Shown: piece after piece, positions 37,925 through 48,515 of the stretch | Numbering within the stretch: position 1 is the first letter of the stretch | Layout: every line of letters starts with the position of its first letter | Assembly: GCA_900708905.1 (NCBI GenBank) | Contig: CAADRB010000048.1 | Coordinates: forward strand, 83,925 to 147,924 | Direction: 5' to 3' | DNA from: Hymenolepis diminuta | Taxonomy: Eukaryota; Platyhelminthes; Cestoda; Cyclophyllidea; Hymenolepididae | Length of the DNA stretch: 64,000 nucleotides | Position numbers and translations under genes: made by a program | Notes under the pieces: generated by a model | The model's input: the letters and a program-made list of their open reading frames with translations, nothing else | Databases searched by the model: none | What the model was told of the DNA's origin: nothing

Positions 37925-38940
37925 AACCGACTTAACTTACATGCAGCACAATTTCGTCAGATCAAGATTGCAATTTGAATGAAAAAAGAAGATAGAGGAG
38001 CTCGTGCATTATTGGTTTTAGCGATATAAGAAACACTTGAGAATGCATTAAAAGGTAGCAGATCAGGATATTGCAGAGAGAGAGGGCTCGAGTAGTAAGG
38101 GGAATAAATTGATGTGATAAGTTAGGATTCCGATATAGTAGAGCACAAGATGCATACAAAGGTTCAAACTAGGGTACTCAAGGTTACATATATGAGGGTA
38201 AAACGTAAGCTTGACAACACAGAGAAGGAATAATAGAGACAGACATTGACAAATAGCTGAACTCCTTCCAGGAGTGATTAATCTACGAAATAGCACGGTC
38301 CTTTGCACCGATATGCCTGTTTACCGAATCTGCGATGATACCAGCAAATTCTCCGACGAGTGTAACTTATCGAAAATGACCCTGTTCGTGAGGGAATATC
38401 GAATGAATCGGTTTTTCCAGAGGAATTCGCAGATTTTTCCTCCGGTAATGTCAAAACAATAAGATCGGCCATTCGAGCCAATTCAAAGATATCGTTTTCG
38501 TCCAATGTAGTCTCCACAACCGCTTGAACTGACTCTGGCAGCCTAGAAAAGAAAAAGTGCTTCAAATACAAGTCATCCATATCGGTATTCAATGTTAATT
38601 GACGAATTCTCTTGAGAAATTCCGTCGGCAATTCATCACCCATATATACTTTCGAAAGGATTTTCATGGCCTTTGCAGGAGGCACTTCGGTTCTTTCAAT
38701 AATAGCCTTTTTTAGAGCATCATACGGGCTTTCAGATTTGTAAGCTTCTGGTAGTAAATCCGAGATCTCACCAACAATAGCCTCTGTTAGTAAACTGCAA
38801 AGATGGCAAAATTTCACCTTTTGGCATGTAATTTCAGCCACTTCGAAATTGCATTCCAGTACCGTAAACCAACTCTTAACATTGTTAGACCATATTGGGG
38901 GAATAATGACAGGAATTGAATCATTGGAAGCCATTTAAAA
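37925..38940 (-). mobile_element. Ty3/gypsy-type retroelement relic, copy 1
   Basis: About 1 kb that carries a gag-like ORF (38278-38934) and 350 bp of downstream sequence. It aligns along its length with 41500-42335: shared strings include CTTACATGC, GATAAGTTAGGATTC, GGATGGCAAAATTTCA-type and TTTCAGCCACTTC. No protease, reverse transcriptase or integrase frame remains, and no LTR pair could be assigned. Confidence 0.65.
38278..38934 (-). CDS. Retrotransposon gag-like protein fragment (218 aa)
   Basis: An ATG at 38934 opens a frame with WSNNVKSWFTVLE and FCHLCSLLTEAIVGEISDLL. This is the pattern of the DUF7041-type gag domain that precedes a zinc knuckle in many invertebrate gypsy elements. 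The C-terminus has CWYHRRFGKQAYRCKGPC, a knuckle-like Cys/His motif, then stops. There are no stops inside the 218 codons, so this copy is relatively young or protected, yet it lacks pol. The second copy (41880-42335) is clearly decayed. It is not a host gene in my reading, although domestication cannot be excluded from sequence alone. Confidence 0.7.
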   Translation of the reverse strand: MASNDSIPVIIPPIWSNNVKSWFTVLECNFEVAEITCQKVKFCHLCSLLTEAIVGEISDLLPEAYKSESPYDALKKAIIERTEVPPAKAMKILSKVYMGDELPTEFLKRIRQLTLNTDMDDLYLKHFFFSRLPESVQAVVETTLDENDIFELARMADLIVLTLPEEKSANSSGKTDSFDIPSRTGSFSISYTRRRICWYHRRFGKQAYRCKGPCYFVD

Positions 38941-39199
38941 TTTCATGAATTTTGAGAAAAAAACCTGAGAGAAAGAGCCAAAATGTTCGCCAACTACACA
39001 CAGCAGTTCAATTATGAACTCTGCTCAACCGCATGATATGAAAGGGAGGAGCGAACAGTTTGCAGATGAACACATTTTAAAGATAAAACATGAGAGAAGG
39101 GGATCATAAGTAGATAACACATTTATTTATACAAACTATCCCGAGTTGGGTTATTCAATTCATTGGCATACAAGAATTTCAAGCTAATCGATTAAGGAA

Positions 39200-39420
39200 A
39201 AAAATGGACGTGGATGGAGAGGTGATCAGCATACAAGCTTGTTGTTTCTTGGATATTGAGTTCGATTCCCATCTGCCCACGTTCAGTGCGCGGAATAACC
39301 AACCGCATTGTTTAATTCTGGCTGCTAAAGAGGACGGATGAATTTGAGCCTATCATTCGCGGAGTTGCCATGAAACTACTGTCTATCCAAAATGAGCGTT
39401 GTAAAACGCTTTTGTAAATG
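39200..39420 (+). repeat. SINE-like element, best plus-strand copy
   Basis: Carries GAGTTCGATTCCCAT (39260-39275 region), which matches a Pol III B box (GTTCGANNC). It continues with ACCAACCGCATTGTTTAATTCTGG and ends with AATGAGCGTTGTAAAACGC just before an AT-rich tail. Related copies or fragments lie at 15050-15180, 26735-26890, 48940-49045, 51305-51545 (-) and 62885-63010 (-). Confidence 0.5.
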
Positions 39421-39429
39421 AATATACTG

Positions 39430-40950
39430 AATATGATGCTTTTGACAGGAACACTTTCGCTTTCGATTAACGAAGACTTGTTTTCCACCAACTGAAAGTT
39501 AATTTTGTCCGTTAAAGGATGTTAAAAAAGTCTGCCTAAATAATCACAAGATAAAGGCTATCCCGACGGCACTGATAAGATGAAATAAGCTTGAGGAAAT
39601 AGAAAATGAGAAGGCAGGCAGCCTAATGATTCTGGAGAGCAGATGAAGTAGAATCCCTTGAATTTTCCGATCCTTACATCTGCTGCTCCTTTTCCCAGTC
39701 TTCTTAACTCTGACCTATCGTTCCTAGTTCTAAGTATATTGATGATTCTCAATAATTAAACAGTGCAAATTTTTTACCGAGGGGTTGCAACAATAAACTC
39801 CTCTATATTTCATATAATGCTGTAAGTTATTATTATTTTAAATGCGTTTCACTTAATCGCCTATCTACCGTGATTAGTAAGGATTGCTAAAACAGGTCAA
39901 AATCAGTGTTCAGTCGCAGCTTGCAACCCTCAAGATCGTGTTTCAAGATCTCTTCTACTACAACTAATCAAAATGACTTCTCTTTGACAAATCCACTCAA
40001 AACAGCATTATAATACAGACGCAATTGGTGCTTGGATTACAAAGAATTCGTTTGAAACTCGCCTTAAAATTTCCAATTATTTCCAACAGACCCCATTCAT
40101 GCATAGGGAAAATTTCCATCTATTCTGACGTCTTGAAATATTACACCGCAAGTAATCCCACCTCTGTCACTGTAATTCTGTTATAACGTTGAGAGGGTCT
40201 ATCTAGGCCACATCAATCGAATAGATGGAATAAGTTACTCATATCGCCGGGTCAGTTCGGAGGTGAAAGGCAAACCACTCCCCAATTTATTAATATGTAA
40301 ATTAGGTTTATACACAAAACATTTCTTCGTTGGACGTCAATCATGTCTTGTTGTCGGTGTCTAGAGGTGGTGATAGACACCCGATTAGGTATCTAGGTAC
40401 AAACACGCAAACACACAGCGGGACCACCTGTGGACACTGTAGCGGAGATCTTATTGTCAGTCAATCATTTCTGATCGCCAGATGATGATAGACATCTGTT
40501 GGCTATAGCAAATTCACACACCAAAACAAAGAAATTAAAAGCCCATATATCTAAATAGCTATAATAACCTTGGGGGTTACCCGTGATTGCGCATTAATTC
40601 TATCCACTTAGCTGCATTTTTTCACTGTCCTGTGTATTACCCATCACCCTGACGTTTAATCTAGACATCGATTTTTCTACGTTATCAAACACAGTCACAA
40701 TTTCTTCTTACTGATTGCAAGGTTGTCGCCTATCCAAATACAAATATATCGTCACGATCTCCGCCTCCTTCTGAACTGATAAATCTTAACTATTTTTCTC
40801 CATCCTATATTCGAAGGATGGACCCCTACGCTTTTCCGAAATTTTCATCTATTTCAACACTAATCTCTGAGACCTAATTATCTCGGCCCCATAATGGTGT
40901 TTGAAGTGTTTGACCGTACTGTAACTTCCTTGCGGATAAACATTATGCCT
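39430..40950. other. Intergenic, no gene seen
   Basis: Mixed-composition spacer without supported coding or RNA features. Confidence 0.5.
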
Positions 40951-40959
40951 TCTGAAGTG

Positions 40960-41340
40960 GTTCATTTTCTTAATTATCGGAACGAGCTGATTAAGTGATC
41001 CTTGAATGAGCATTGCAAGGGCTCACTTTCCCCACGACGATGTCCAGACCCATTCCGTCTGTTCATCAGACCCCTTCTTCCCCTTTCAATAACCTCCCCG
41101 TCTCATCAGAAGTACACCTCCGCTTATGTCTTCCTGCGTGTCCTCGAACAGATGACTCGTATAAACTGCCTTTCAATACCCACACTCGCACAGACGGGCA
41201 TACGCTTGTCAGACACTTACTCCCACGTGCCTTCTAATTGTCTTCGATCCTCTTTCTCTCAACTCTCTCATGCTCTTTTGAACCCATTTTCGCGGTTTGT
41301 TCAATGCATTTTGGTCTAATCAACTCTTGGTGTTCTTCCC
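40960..41340 (+). repeat. LTR-like dispersed repeat family B, copy 2 (degenerate)
   Basis: A pyrimidine-rich block with ACGCTTGTCAGACACTTACTC, CTCTCTCATGCTC and TTGTTCAATGCATTTTGGTCT, corresponding to 33915-34020 of copy 1. Several indels are present. Confidence 0.4.
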
Positions 41341-41499
41341 CATAATTGCTATTAGCCCTAACTCAAACAGCCACAAATCGGTGGCTGTTGTTACTGTTGT
41401 TAGTTGCAAGACGTTATTTGTTACTCAAACTCCAACATATTGATCTTTCTCTACGCTAGAGTTTCTCTTGTTCATGGGCGTCAAAATATTATTGAACTA

Positions 41500-42335
41500 A
41501 CTGAACTTACATGCGGTACAAGTTTGCAATTCAAAACGGCATTTTTTATGAGAAAAGGGTAAGAAGCTATTAAAATTCGTGTATTATTATGCAATATCTG
41601 AAAAAGGTAGAATTCTTTAAAGTACGCATAAAAGAGGAGAGTTCGATGACGCCTAAGTAGCACATCAGTATACAACAGAGTGGGTGTTCCAATATTAAGG
41701 GCAAGAAATTGATAAGTTAGGATTCTGATGAAGTAGAGAACAAGGTTCATGCAAGACTCCGAGATAGGATACAAATGGTTCCGTATAAAGGTAAAATGTA
41801 AGGTTGACGAAGTAGGGAAGAAAAAGCTACCGTCTCGTAAAGGCAGATATTAATAGGTAGCTGAACTCCATTCAGAATGGATTAGTCAAATGGTGTACAC
41901 AATGATATGCCAATCAATCATAACATCTTGACCAGTGATTTGTCGACTCTTAGTCCGTTCGCGATGTAGTATTATACGAATTGACCTTTCTAGTGCCGTT
42001 CACAGATTTCCGCTCCGTATAAATTCCTCTAATCAGATCAGCTATTCGAACTGAGTTAGGCATTCAAGAAGAGAAAAAAGCATAAAAGTCATCATGTCGG
42101 CATTCGATCACCTGGATGGTCTTTCGATAGAACATTCATAGCTCTTATAGGAAACATCTTGGTCCTTTCCATAATGGCCTCCTTTAATCATCATAGTGCG
42201 TTTCATAATCGTAATTTTTTGGAATTATGTCTGAGACTTCATCAACAATGTCTTCCGTTAATAGTCTTCGAGGATGGCAAAATTTCATCTTTTGGAAGGT
42301 AATTTCAGCCACTTCAAAATTGCATCCCAAGGCAG
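41500..42335 (-). mobile_element. Ty3/gypsy-type retroelement relic, copy 2 (decayed gag)
   Basis: It corresponds to 37925-38870. Around 42260-42320 the string GGCAAAATTTCATCTTTTGG followed by TAATTTCAGCCACTTC matches the gag coding region of copy 1, but frameshifts and stops break the frame. It lies 3.5 kb from copy 1 in the same orientation. Confidence 0.6.
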
Positions 42336-42819
42336 AAACATAAATATTTTCTTTCAGGTACTTCGGTTTGTTGTGTATGGTTCAACACATTATTGATAGT
42401 GGTCAGTGGACACTTTTGTCGCTTCAGAGTTGAGGAGATCCATATCCATCGGTACACATTTGGACACGGTTGATTATGGTCAAAAAGAGGGTTGGTGTAC
42501 TTCGATTTTCAAATGAAATATTTTGCTTCTTTCTACCCAATAAAGTTTTTGAAAACACAATTTTTGGGAAGTGATAGGGCACCGTCAAAACAACATTCGA
42601 AGCTGCAGTGTTCAGTTCGTCTAGCGAGTTTGTCTCCAAGTCCGCCCATCACTCTTATCAGCATGCCTACGTAATCGTTCCAGACAGCAGCTTGACAGTC
42701 ATTCGGGGATAAAATTGCTTTCAATCCGATGGTGTTCTGATTGCCAAAACATCAACAACATAAAGACTATTATCTTCTTATTTTAGGTCCTTGATTAGTT
42801 AATAAAGTATCTTGGGATG

Positions 42820-42965
42820 ACTGCATTCTGCCCTTTCTCTCCGCGTCTGAGTCAACTGTAGCTCAGCAATATCTACTGGACAGATATATCATCGCGGTGG
42901 AAATAAACCTGCTTGCATTGCAGAAGCACGGAAGAGTCCTTACTTCATAAAATTGGGTCGGGGTT
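42820..42965 (+). repeat. Dispersed repeat family C, copy 1
   Basis: GTCTGAGTCAACTGTAGCTC, then ACTGGACAGATATATCATCG and GCTTGCATTGCAGAAGC. It matches 48400-48515 (GAATCAACTATAGCCTAGC, GGACAGGTGGATCGTAGC, CCTAGCATTACATCGG). The nature is unknown; the ends were not defined. Confidence 0.45.
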
Positions 42966-42969
42966 TTAA

Positions 42970-43795
42970 TAATAATAATTTCTGTTACAAATGCGATCTT
43001 TTACTACCAACTCCTTGCCCTTTCTATCTTGCTCATATAGCTTATTTTTTTCTCTACCTTACATGAGTTTCTATTTAGGTTGGAGCTTCTTCTCTCACAA
43101 TTCAACAGAAATAATAAGGCCAGCTTAACTTATACGAAGCACCAGTTTTTCCTAAATTGAAACTGCGGTTAAGATATGGAGAGAGGATAAGTAGATATAC
43201 AATCACGGTATAAAGATGGAATAATAGTAAGTAGACAGTTTAAAACCATCCAGATAATTTATCACTACGATTCAAGAATATTCCTATGAATAAGAGCACT
43301 GAGGAACAGACTCAACTAAAATAAAAAATAAGATTGATAGGACAGATCAGAGAGGAACAATGTCGGTTCGGAGTAAGGCAGAAACACGCTAAGTTGGGAA
43401 AACAGAGAAGGGGTTGTTGAGTGAAGGCAAAAATTGGTTGTATAACAGCGGCTAAGGGAGTAGCATGAACAAATAAAGTAGTTCCGGGCATCGTTGATCA
43501 GAGAAACTGAACCCTAGCAATGCCCATTCACTCAATTGGCATATCCCGTTAATTTAAGTAAATCACTTGAAGACATACTATGGTTCTCTAGGGGATATTT
43601 GAGATTAGCGCAGGGTCGAACACTTTAAGCGTCACTGTGAGGTACAGATACTTAAGTCCCAGAGATAAGTAATGACCTAAGTAAAAATTCTGAAAGTGCA
43701 AAGGGATTCATCAATCAAGGTAAATATCCTCATTAAGATCGACAGCCAAATTCACCGACTATTGATTTACTAAGTGATTCTGTTAATAGGTTATT
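42970..43795. other. Intergenic, no gene seen
   Basis: AT-rich spacer without supported features. Confidence 0.5.
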
Positions 43796-43799
43796 ATTA

Positions 43800-43990
43800 A
43801 TATCATTAACCACAGTAACAAAAAATTCACGATTTTAATTGTGGGAAGCAACTGACATCAAATAGCAGAAAGTCCAACAAATGATAAAGGGGGGGGGGGA
43901 GGTGGGTGGAATCAAAGATCGTGAAAGTAACTTCAGTGCACCAAACAGCCTTCATTTGATTTCTGGATTCGGGTTCGGCAATTGCGATTA
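43800..43990 (+). repeat. Dispersed repeat, copy B
   Basis: It matches 24035-24235 in the same orientation. It carries a poly-G run at 43888-43898 where copy A reads GGGAGG, a slippage-type change. Confidence 0.6.
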
Positions 43991-44009
43991 CTAAATTGGT
44001 CAACTCACC

Positions 44010-44127
44010 TTCCAGTATCCAAATTGCATGATTCGTCACCTCGATTGCTCCAAATCCTTGTCTTCCATCTTCAGTGCTCATCCACCCGGTTTGGTAATCA
44101 AGAAGGATCAGTCTTTCCTCTTCAATT
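44010..44127 (-). other. Exon-like segment next to dispersed repeat B
   Basis: On the minus strand about 39 codons read LILLDYQTGWMSTEDGRQ and FGAIEVTNHAIWILEG, with balanced non-AT-rich codons. A good donor (GGTGAGT at 44008-44003) ends it. No partner exon could be found. It could be a captured or orphaned exon fragment. Confidence 0.3.
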
Positions 44128-44139
44128 CATTTTTTCTTC

Positions 44140-44830
44140 CACTTCTTCGCAAGGTAAATTATCGTACATTATATTCTGCAGTTTACAGCATTAAAACAGC
44201 ATAGATGAGATGGCTAACAATTTTAGGCCAACGCATCTCCGTAAGTTCTCTTCAATCAGGGTGGATCTTTCAATAGGGTAATAAAAGAAGGTATAGAGCA
44301 TGTCCTTTCCACTCGTTTAAATCTGAATATGTACTATAGAATTGTGTGAAATGGGAGCGGTTCAAATTATAATATTAAGGAGTATGTATCAAGCGACTTA
44401 GATAACTCTCTCTTGACAAGTTTTATTGATTTTCATTCGACGATGACTGAAATTTGTTGATACTGCTTTTCAAATGGGAATATTTTTCCCTTTATTTAAA
44501 ATTCAAATAAATTTTGTTCGAGTGTGGAAATTCACCTTATTATTGACAGTTTTTTAATCATGAAGGGTCAGTCCTGCCAATTTAATACACTTTCCTTCCC
44601 GTGGTTGAGAAGGTGAAATGATCTTGCATGATATTCAGTAGCTCACAGCCTTAACATAGCACAGATGAGATAGCTGAAAATTTTCTCAATTAACTAATTT
44701 TACACATTTTCTATATCCAATTTGGTGTGTATTAATGCGATAAAGGGAGATAAAGATTACAAACTTTCAGATTTTAGAGAATCATTGCTGAAATGTTGTG
44801 CAAGTTTTCACTTGTTTTCTGTTGAATTGG
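44140..44830. other. Spacer with a local imperfect duplication
   Basis: 44145-44225 and 44595-44690 resemble each other (AGCATAGATGAGATGGCTAA versus AGCACAGATGAGATAGCTGA). No gene was seen. Confidence 0.4.
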
Positions 44831-44835
44831 TGTTG

Positions 44836-45272
44836 TTAATCGTGGATGGTTAAATCGATTGTCGGAGCTCTTTTACATTCAGCTACTTTAGTAATGATGC
44901 TGATAATACACAGACAGCGAAGGCGAAAGTATATTCCGAAGGCATGTTGTTCACCTTCAGGCGAATTCTCCCAATAACGTACGGCAGGTGGATTTGGCAG
45001 AAGTATCTGGGGCCGGGGCCGGTTATTGTTGTTGTTGTTCACGTAATTAATTCGTAGTCAGGGCAAAATATTTGCAGAATAATATGTCAGATAGCTTGGA
45101 TGTGCTTATTGGTAATGGTTTCTTTGTTTATCTATCTGTCTCGACTGAGATGAAAGAGGGTTTAACAGTGATTTATCTCATTTGGGTTCTTAACAGACTC
45201 GGGAAAACTTATCTCGGCGGTGGCTAGAATTACGGTAGTAGCTAGGAGCAGAAAATAGATCGAAGGCTTCAT
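44836..45272 (-). CDS. Small secreted protein candidate (82 aa, two exons)
   Basis: On the minus strand the ATG at 45272 begins MKPSIYFLLLATTVILATAE, a strong signal peptide. The proposed exon 1 is 45272-45195, ending at TCT|GTTAAG in phase 0. Exon 2 is 45006-44836 after CGGCCCCAG, giving ILLPNPPAVRYWENSPEG, a hydrophobic patch with two Cys (RLRCLCIISI), and AECKRAPTIDLTIHD at the end. Without splicing the frame stops after 36 residues. A TATA box lies 50 nt upstream, and the flank CAAGTATAAA is shared with the neighbouring 47709 gene. The signal exon and promoter are convincing. The second exon is weaker, because the acceptor lies in a C-rich run and no poly(A) signal was found close by. Confidence 0.5.
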
Positions 45273-45314
45273 AGCCTTAAAAAAAATAAAATTCATGAGT
45301 GATTTTTCGAGCTG

Positions 45315-45322
45315 TTTTTATA
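45315..45322 (-). promoter_or_regulatory. TATA box of the 45272 gene
   Basis: CAAGTATAAAAA on the minus strand, TATA 50 nt before the ATG. The CAAG flank is the same as in the 47709 gene. Confidence 0.6.
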
Positions 45323-45329
45323 CTTGTTG

Positions 45330-46860
45330 ATTGTTTAACTGTTTACACTGCATTTAATTTAAAAGTACCCGTTTCATCACCTAACTTGGAAACAAATGTC
45401 TTCAAATACTGTTTCTACAAATTGAAGCGGATAGACGATCGAAATGCTTATTCATCGGATTTGCCCGCATTAGGCGTCTAGTCACCTGAAGAAAGACTTC
45501 AGGAGTATTCTGTTAAAAAATTGATGTTTAATTATGGTAGCAGACTGCCATCAAATTTATTGACCTTCTAGCGGACATAGACAGGTAGCTAATCTCTGTT
45601 CCCTTCTCACTTTTATCACTTTTCATCGCAAAAAGGGAAACTGATTAAGACAAGTAGATCATTTGACAAAGTTTTCTAAGGGGAGCATACACAGACGAAA
45701 GGATAGGAAGAGGGTCTCATTGGGCACTATAGCCTAACTAGGATCGCTCAAATGTCACATTAGTGTTCTAATACCATTTAAGGGCACATGATGATTGTAT
45801 ACGAGGAACTTCGATCGTTTTGGGGGATTTAGTCCTCTAAGTTCTACAGAACGCATATTGCTGAGGTCATTCAGAACAGGAGTAGATGTTCTTAGAGGAC
45901 AAAGAGAACAAAGAATTGAGCCTTAGAAAAAAATAGGATCTTTATCATTACAATCTTATTAGTAATGTTTCCACTCATGTTTGCTCATTTATTTTGATTT
46001 TGGATTAATGAATAAATAATTGTTAATACAAAGTCCAAGTAATATAGCTACATCAATTAAATTTGTATGGAGAAGGCTGAAACGGTCGATTAATTATAAA
46101 ATGTCCATATGAGAGCCTACCTGGTGTCTACATGTTGGATGCGAATTGTTCATCCCGAAAAAAGCATAGGCTCTGCGGTTTCGAGTCGTTTATCGGAGTA
46201 TTAAAGAATTGATAAAGTATGCAATTACTACAAAATAACCACGATCATTGATTAGAAGCTTTAACTCTCACCTTCTACTAATTTTCATTTTAGAAAACTG
46301 TGGATGGAGATCTGGAATGTAACTGAACCTTGGGCAAGGCCTTGTGGAGAAATTATTCCTCTATTTTCTAATTTGATTAAGTTTAAGGTGATCTTAGTCT
46401 TGTCTTCATCCCCTCCCCCCCCCCTCTTAGGGTTAAAATAAGTGAGCAATTACGGCATTTATGACAGCTATTAGCATCAAACATCTGCATGCGAGAATAG
46501 ACCCATTTTTTGAAACTGGTCCTGGGCGATTCCCAGCCAATCATCTGGAGCTTGAACGTCAAATTTGCAAACGGACTATTATTAAGCTCTTTCAAACAAT
46601 ATATTAATCACCTGAAATACCCAAAGATGGCAACTGTTAAATCTGTTGAAGAACTGATACACCAATCAATTGTTCCAATGCTACAAATTCCGAACTCACT
46701 ATCTTCGAGCAAAGTCGAGATTTTCGACAAAGTTAAACGAGAGCATTGTCAACCTACTTTTCTCTCATTATCCTAAACTTAAACGAAAAGCGACAAATTC
46801 CACCTTTAGTCCTGTGTTCAACTACGAGACGATGAAAAAAAACAGATGGAATAGGCAGTA
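45330..46860. other. Spacer between two minus-strand secreted-protein genes
   Basis: AT-rich with poly-C/poly-G-like tracts (about 46408-46427). An open frame at 46510-46776 (+) has no promoter or domain support. Nothing else was seen. Confidence 0.5.
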
Positions 46861-46864
46861 CTGC

Positions 46865-46870
46865 TTTATT
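46865..46870 (-). terminator. Poly(A) signal of the 47709 gene
   Basis: AATAAA on the minus strand, 86 nt past the TGA. Confidence 0.6.
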
Positions 46871-46955
46871 AAATATAATTTCTAAACGAGCTTATATTGC
46901 CTCAATGGCTTTTTAATTTCAGGAATGAATTGGTTGAACAGCAAGCATTAGTGGT

Positions 46956-47709
46956 TCATGAAGGAACATGGGTTTTGTCTAACCCTTTTGGATGATGCTT
47001 ATCAGTATCACGTGTATCATCTGGTGGAGTGTTCCTCTTTGATCTGGGCGCCATCCGACCGTCATCGCTTTCAAGATCAATTCCATATTCGCAACCTTCG
47101 GCTCGGTGACTGTCTCTATCAGCTTGAGTTGGGCTTCTTTTCACTCTTGCACTATCACCTTCCTTTTTAGTGGTGTGCATTGCGTTCATAGCTGAATGTT
47201 GTTGAGCAGGATGAAGGGCTTTGTCTTCTTCCTCACTGGCACTTCGCCGGAATTTCATTGTTTCAGAAGCTGGCATTGGCTGTTCATCAGTAAGCATGGG
47301 ATGGTGTTCTAAGTAGACTTGTGTTTTATTGTGCATGGGAGTATTTCTCCTGAATCTTTCAGAGGCTGACATTGGTTTTTTGTCTGACGACATTGGACGC
47401 TCATAGTCTTCCACTTGGATGCGCGGCTTGTCATGCTCAGGAGTGCTTCTTCTTGGTCTGTTTTCATAACAGGGTCTACGATTGATGCAGGCGTGGTCAC
47501 TTCTTCGTTGACGTTTTTCATGGGGAGAATGAGTGGAGTTTCTCGGTAGTTCTAGTTTGTGGTGACGTTCACTATCGTACATTGACTGAAATCGCAAAAG
47601 AGAAATATCAGTGCGTTTTTACGATTAAAATAGTTTTAAATTCTCTTACCGTAGCCGAGACCAGAGCTACCACAAAAGCAAAGAGCACAAAAGAAGTTAA
47701 ACACCTCAT
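46956..47709 (-). CDS. Secreted multi-peptide precursor with furin-type sites (229 aa, two exons)
   Basis: On the minus strand, exon 1 (47709-47650) encodes MRCLTSFVLFAFVVALVSAT, a signal peptide. The phase-0 intron is 64 nt (GTAAGAG...GATTTCAG). Exon 2 is 47585-46956. The mature part is hydrophilic and almost without predicted fold. It contains R-X-K/R-R motifs ending at residues 48, 66, 100, 170 and 204, plus K-F-R-R at 134. The segments after them start S-D, STP, NTP, SAS, SPT and NTP. Residues 65-98 and 99-132 are two 34-residue units, each RR(S/N)TP...PM(S/P)ASE...F; a third diverged unit follows. Cys residues occur only at 53, 59 and 185. The layout matches a polypeptide precursor cleaved by furin-like convertases in the secretory pathway. 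No amidation Gly precedes the basic sites, so classical amidated neuropeptides are unlikely. TATA lies 48 nt upstream and AATAAA 86 nt downstream. Confidence 0.85.
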
Positions 47710-47749
47710 CGTTGTTATCAATCGACGTCAAATGGCTATTTCACGGTCG

Positions 47750-47757
47750 TATTTATA
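47750..47757 (-). promoter_or_regulatory. TATA box of the 47709 gene
   Basis: CAAGTATAAATA on the minus strand, 48 nt before the ATG. Confidence 0.7.
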
Positions 47758-48399
47758 CTTGTCAATTGTTGACAGGATTTGGTCAAGGACAAACGATGTC
47801 AAATATTTTTCCCCTCCAAGTTTATTTGTACTTTTTAACCACGAGGGCAATTTATAGATCATAAGAATAAAGAGGGAAATGCAAAGGGACGGTCATTATT
47901 TGATTTGAAAATAAGTTTAGTTTAAATATTTTTGTCAAGATTAAGAATGTTCTAGGTGAGTTATTCAATAAAAAAGTAATCACATATTTCAATGATTTTT
48001 AATCCGCCCTTATTAGGAAAAAAACAGAATTTCGTTATACCATAACACTAGTCTGTAAGCATGTAGAAAATAAAAACATTTCATGAAAAGCTTACATATT
48101 TGCTAGTTTTTTAACATCTCCAAGGTAAAATTGCCACCTCGTCTCTGAAATAAATAAAGAGGACTCAAGGTCGCCTTTATTCTTCGTTTTGGCAGCAAAC
48201 AAGAAGGGAAAATTGATAGACGTCTTAGAGGCCGAGAGATGAGTCATACACGTAACAGCATAAAGAAGGCGACTATTTGGAGCACTTCGGCGGTGTTTTG
48301 ACCTATAAACATCCGTAACATGAAACCAACTCGTAGTGATTTCTATAGTTCCTGTGAGTTAATAGTGTCCTGGAGTATCTGCACTTCTCCCTTATCTCT

Positions 48400-48515
48400 C
48401 TCTTTCCCTGGGTCCGAATCAACTATAGCCTAGCGGACAGGTGGATCGTAGCAACTGAAAATGGACTTCCTAGCATTACATCGGTGTAGAAAGGTCTTAC
48501 TTTATCGAAATATGC
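48400..48515 (+). repeat. Dispersed repeat family C, copy 2
   Basis: Matches 42840-42950 in order and orientation. Both end near a run reading GTC(T)TACTT-AT. Confidence 0.45.

Noticed and set aside
46510..46776. 88-codon plus-strand frame upstream of the 47709 gene's 3' end
   Set aside because: No start context, promoter or similarity; likely chance.
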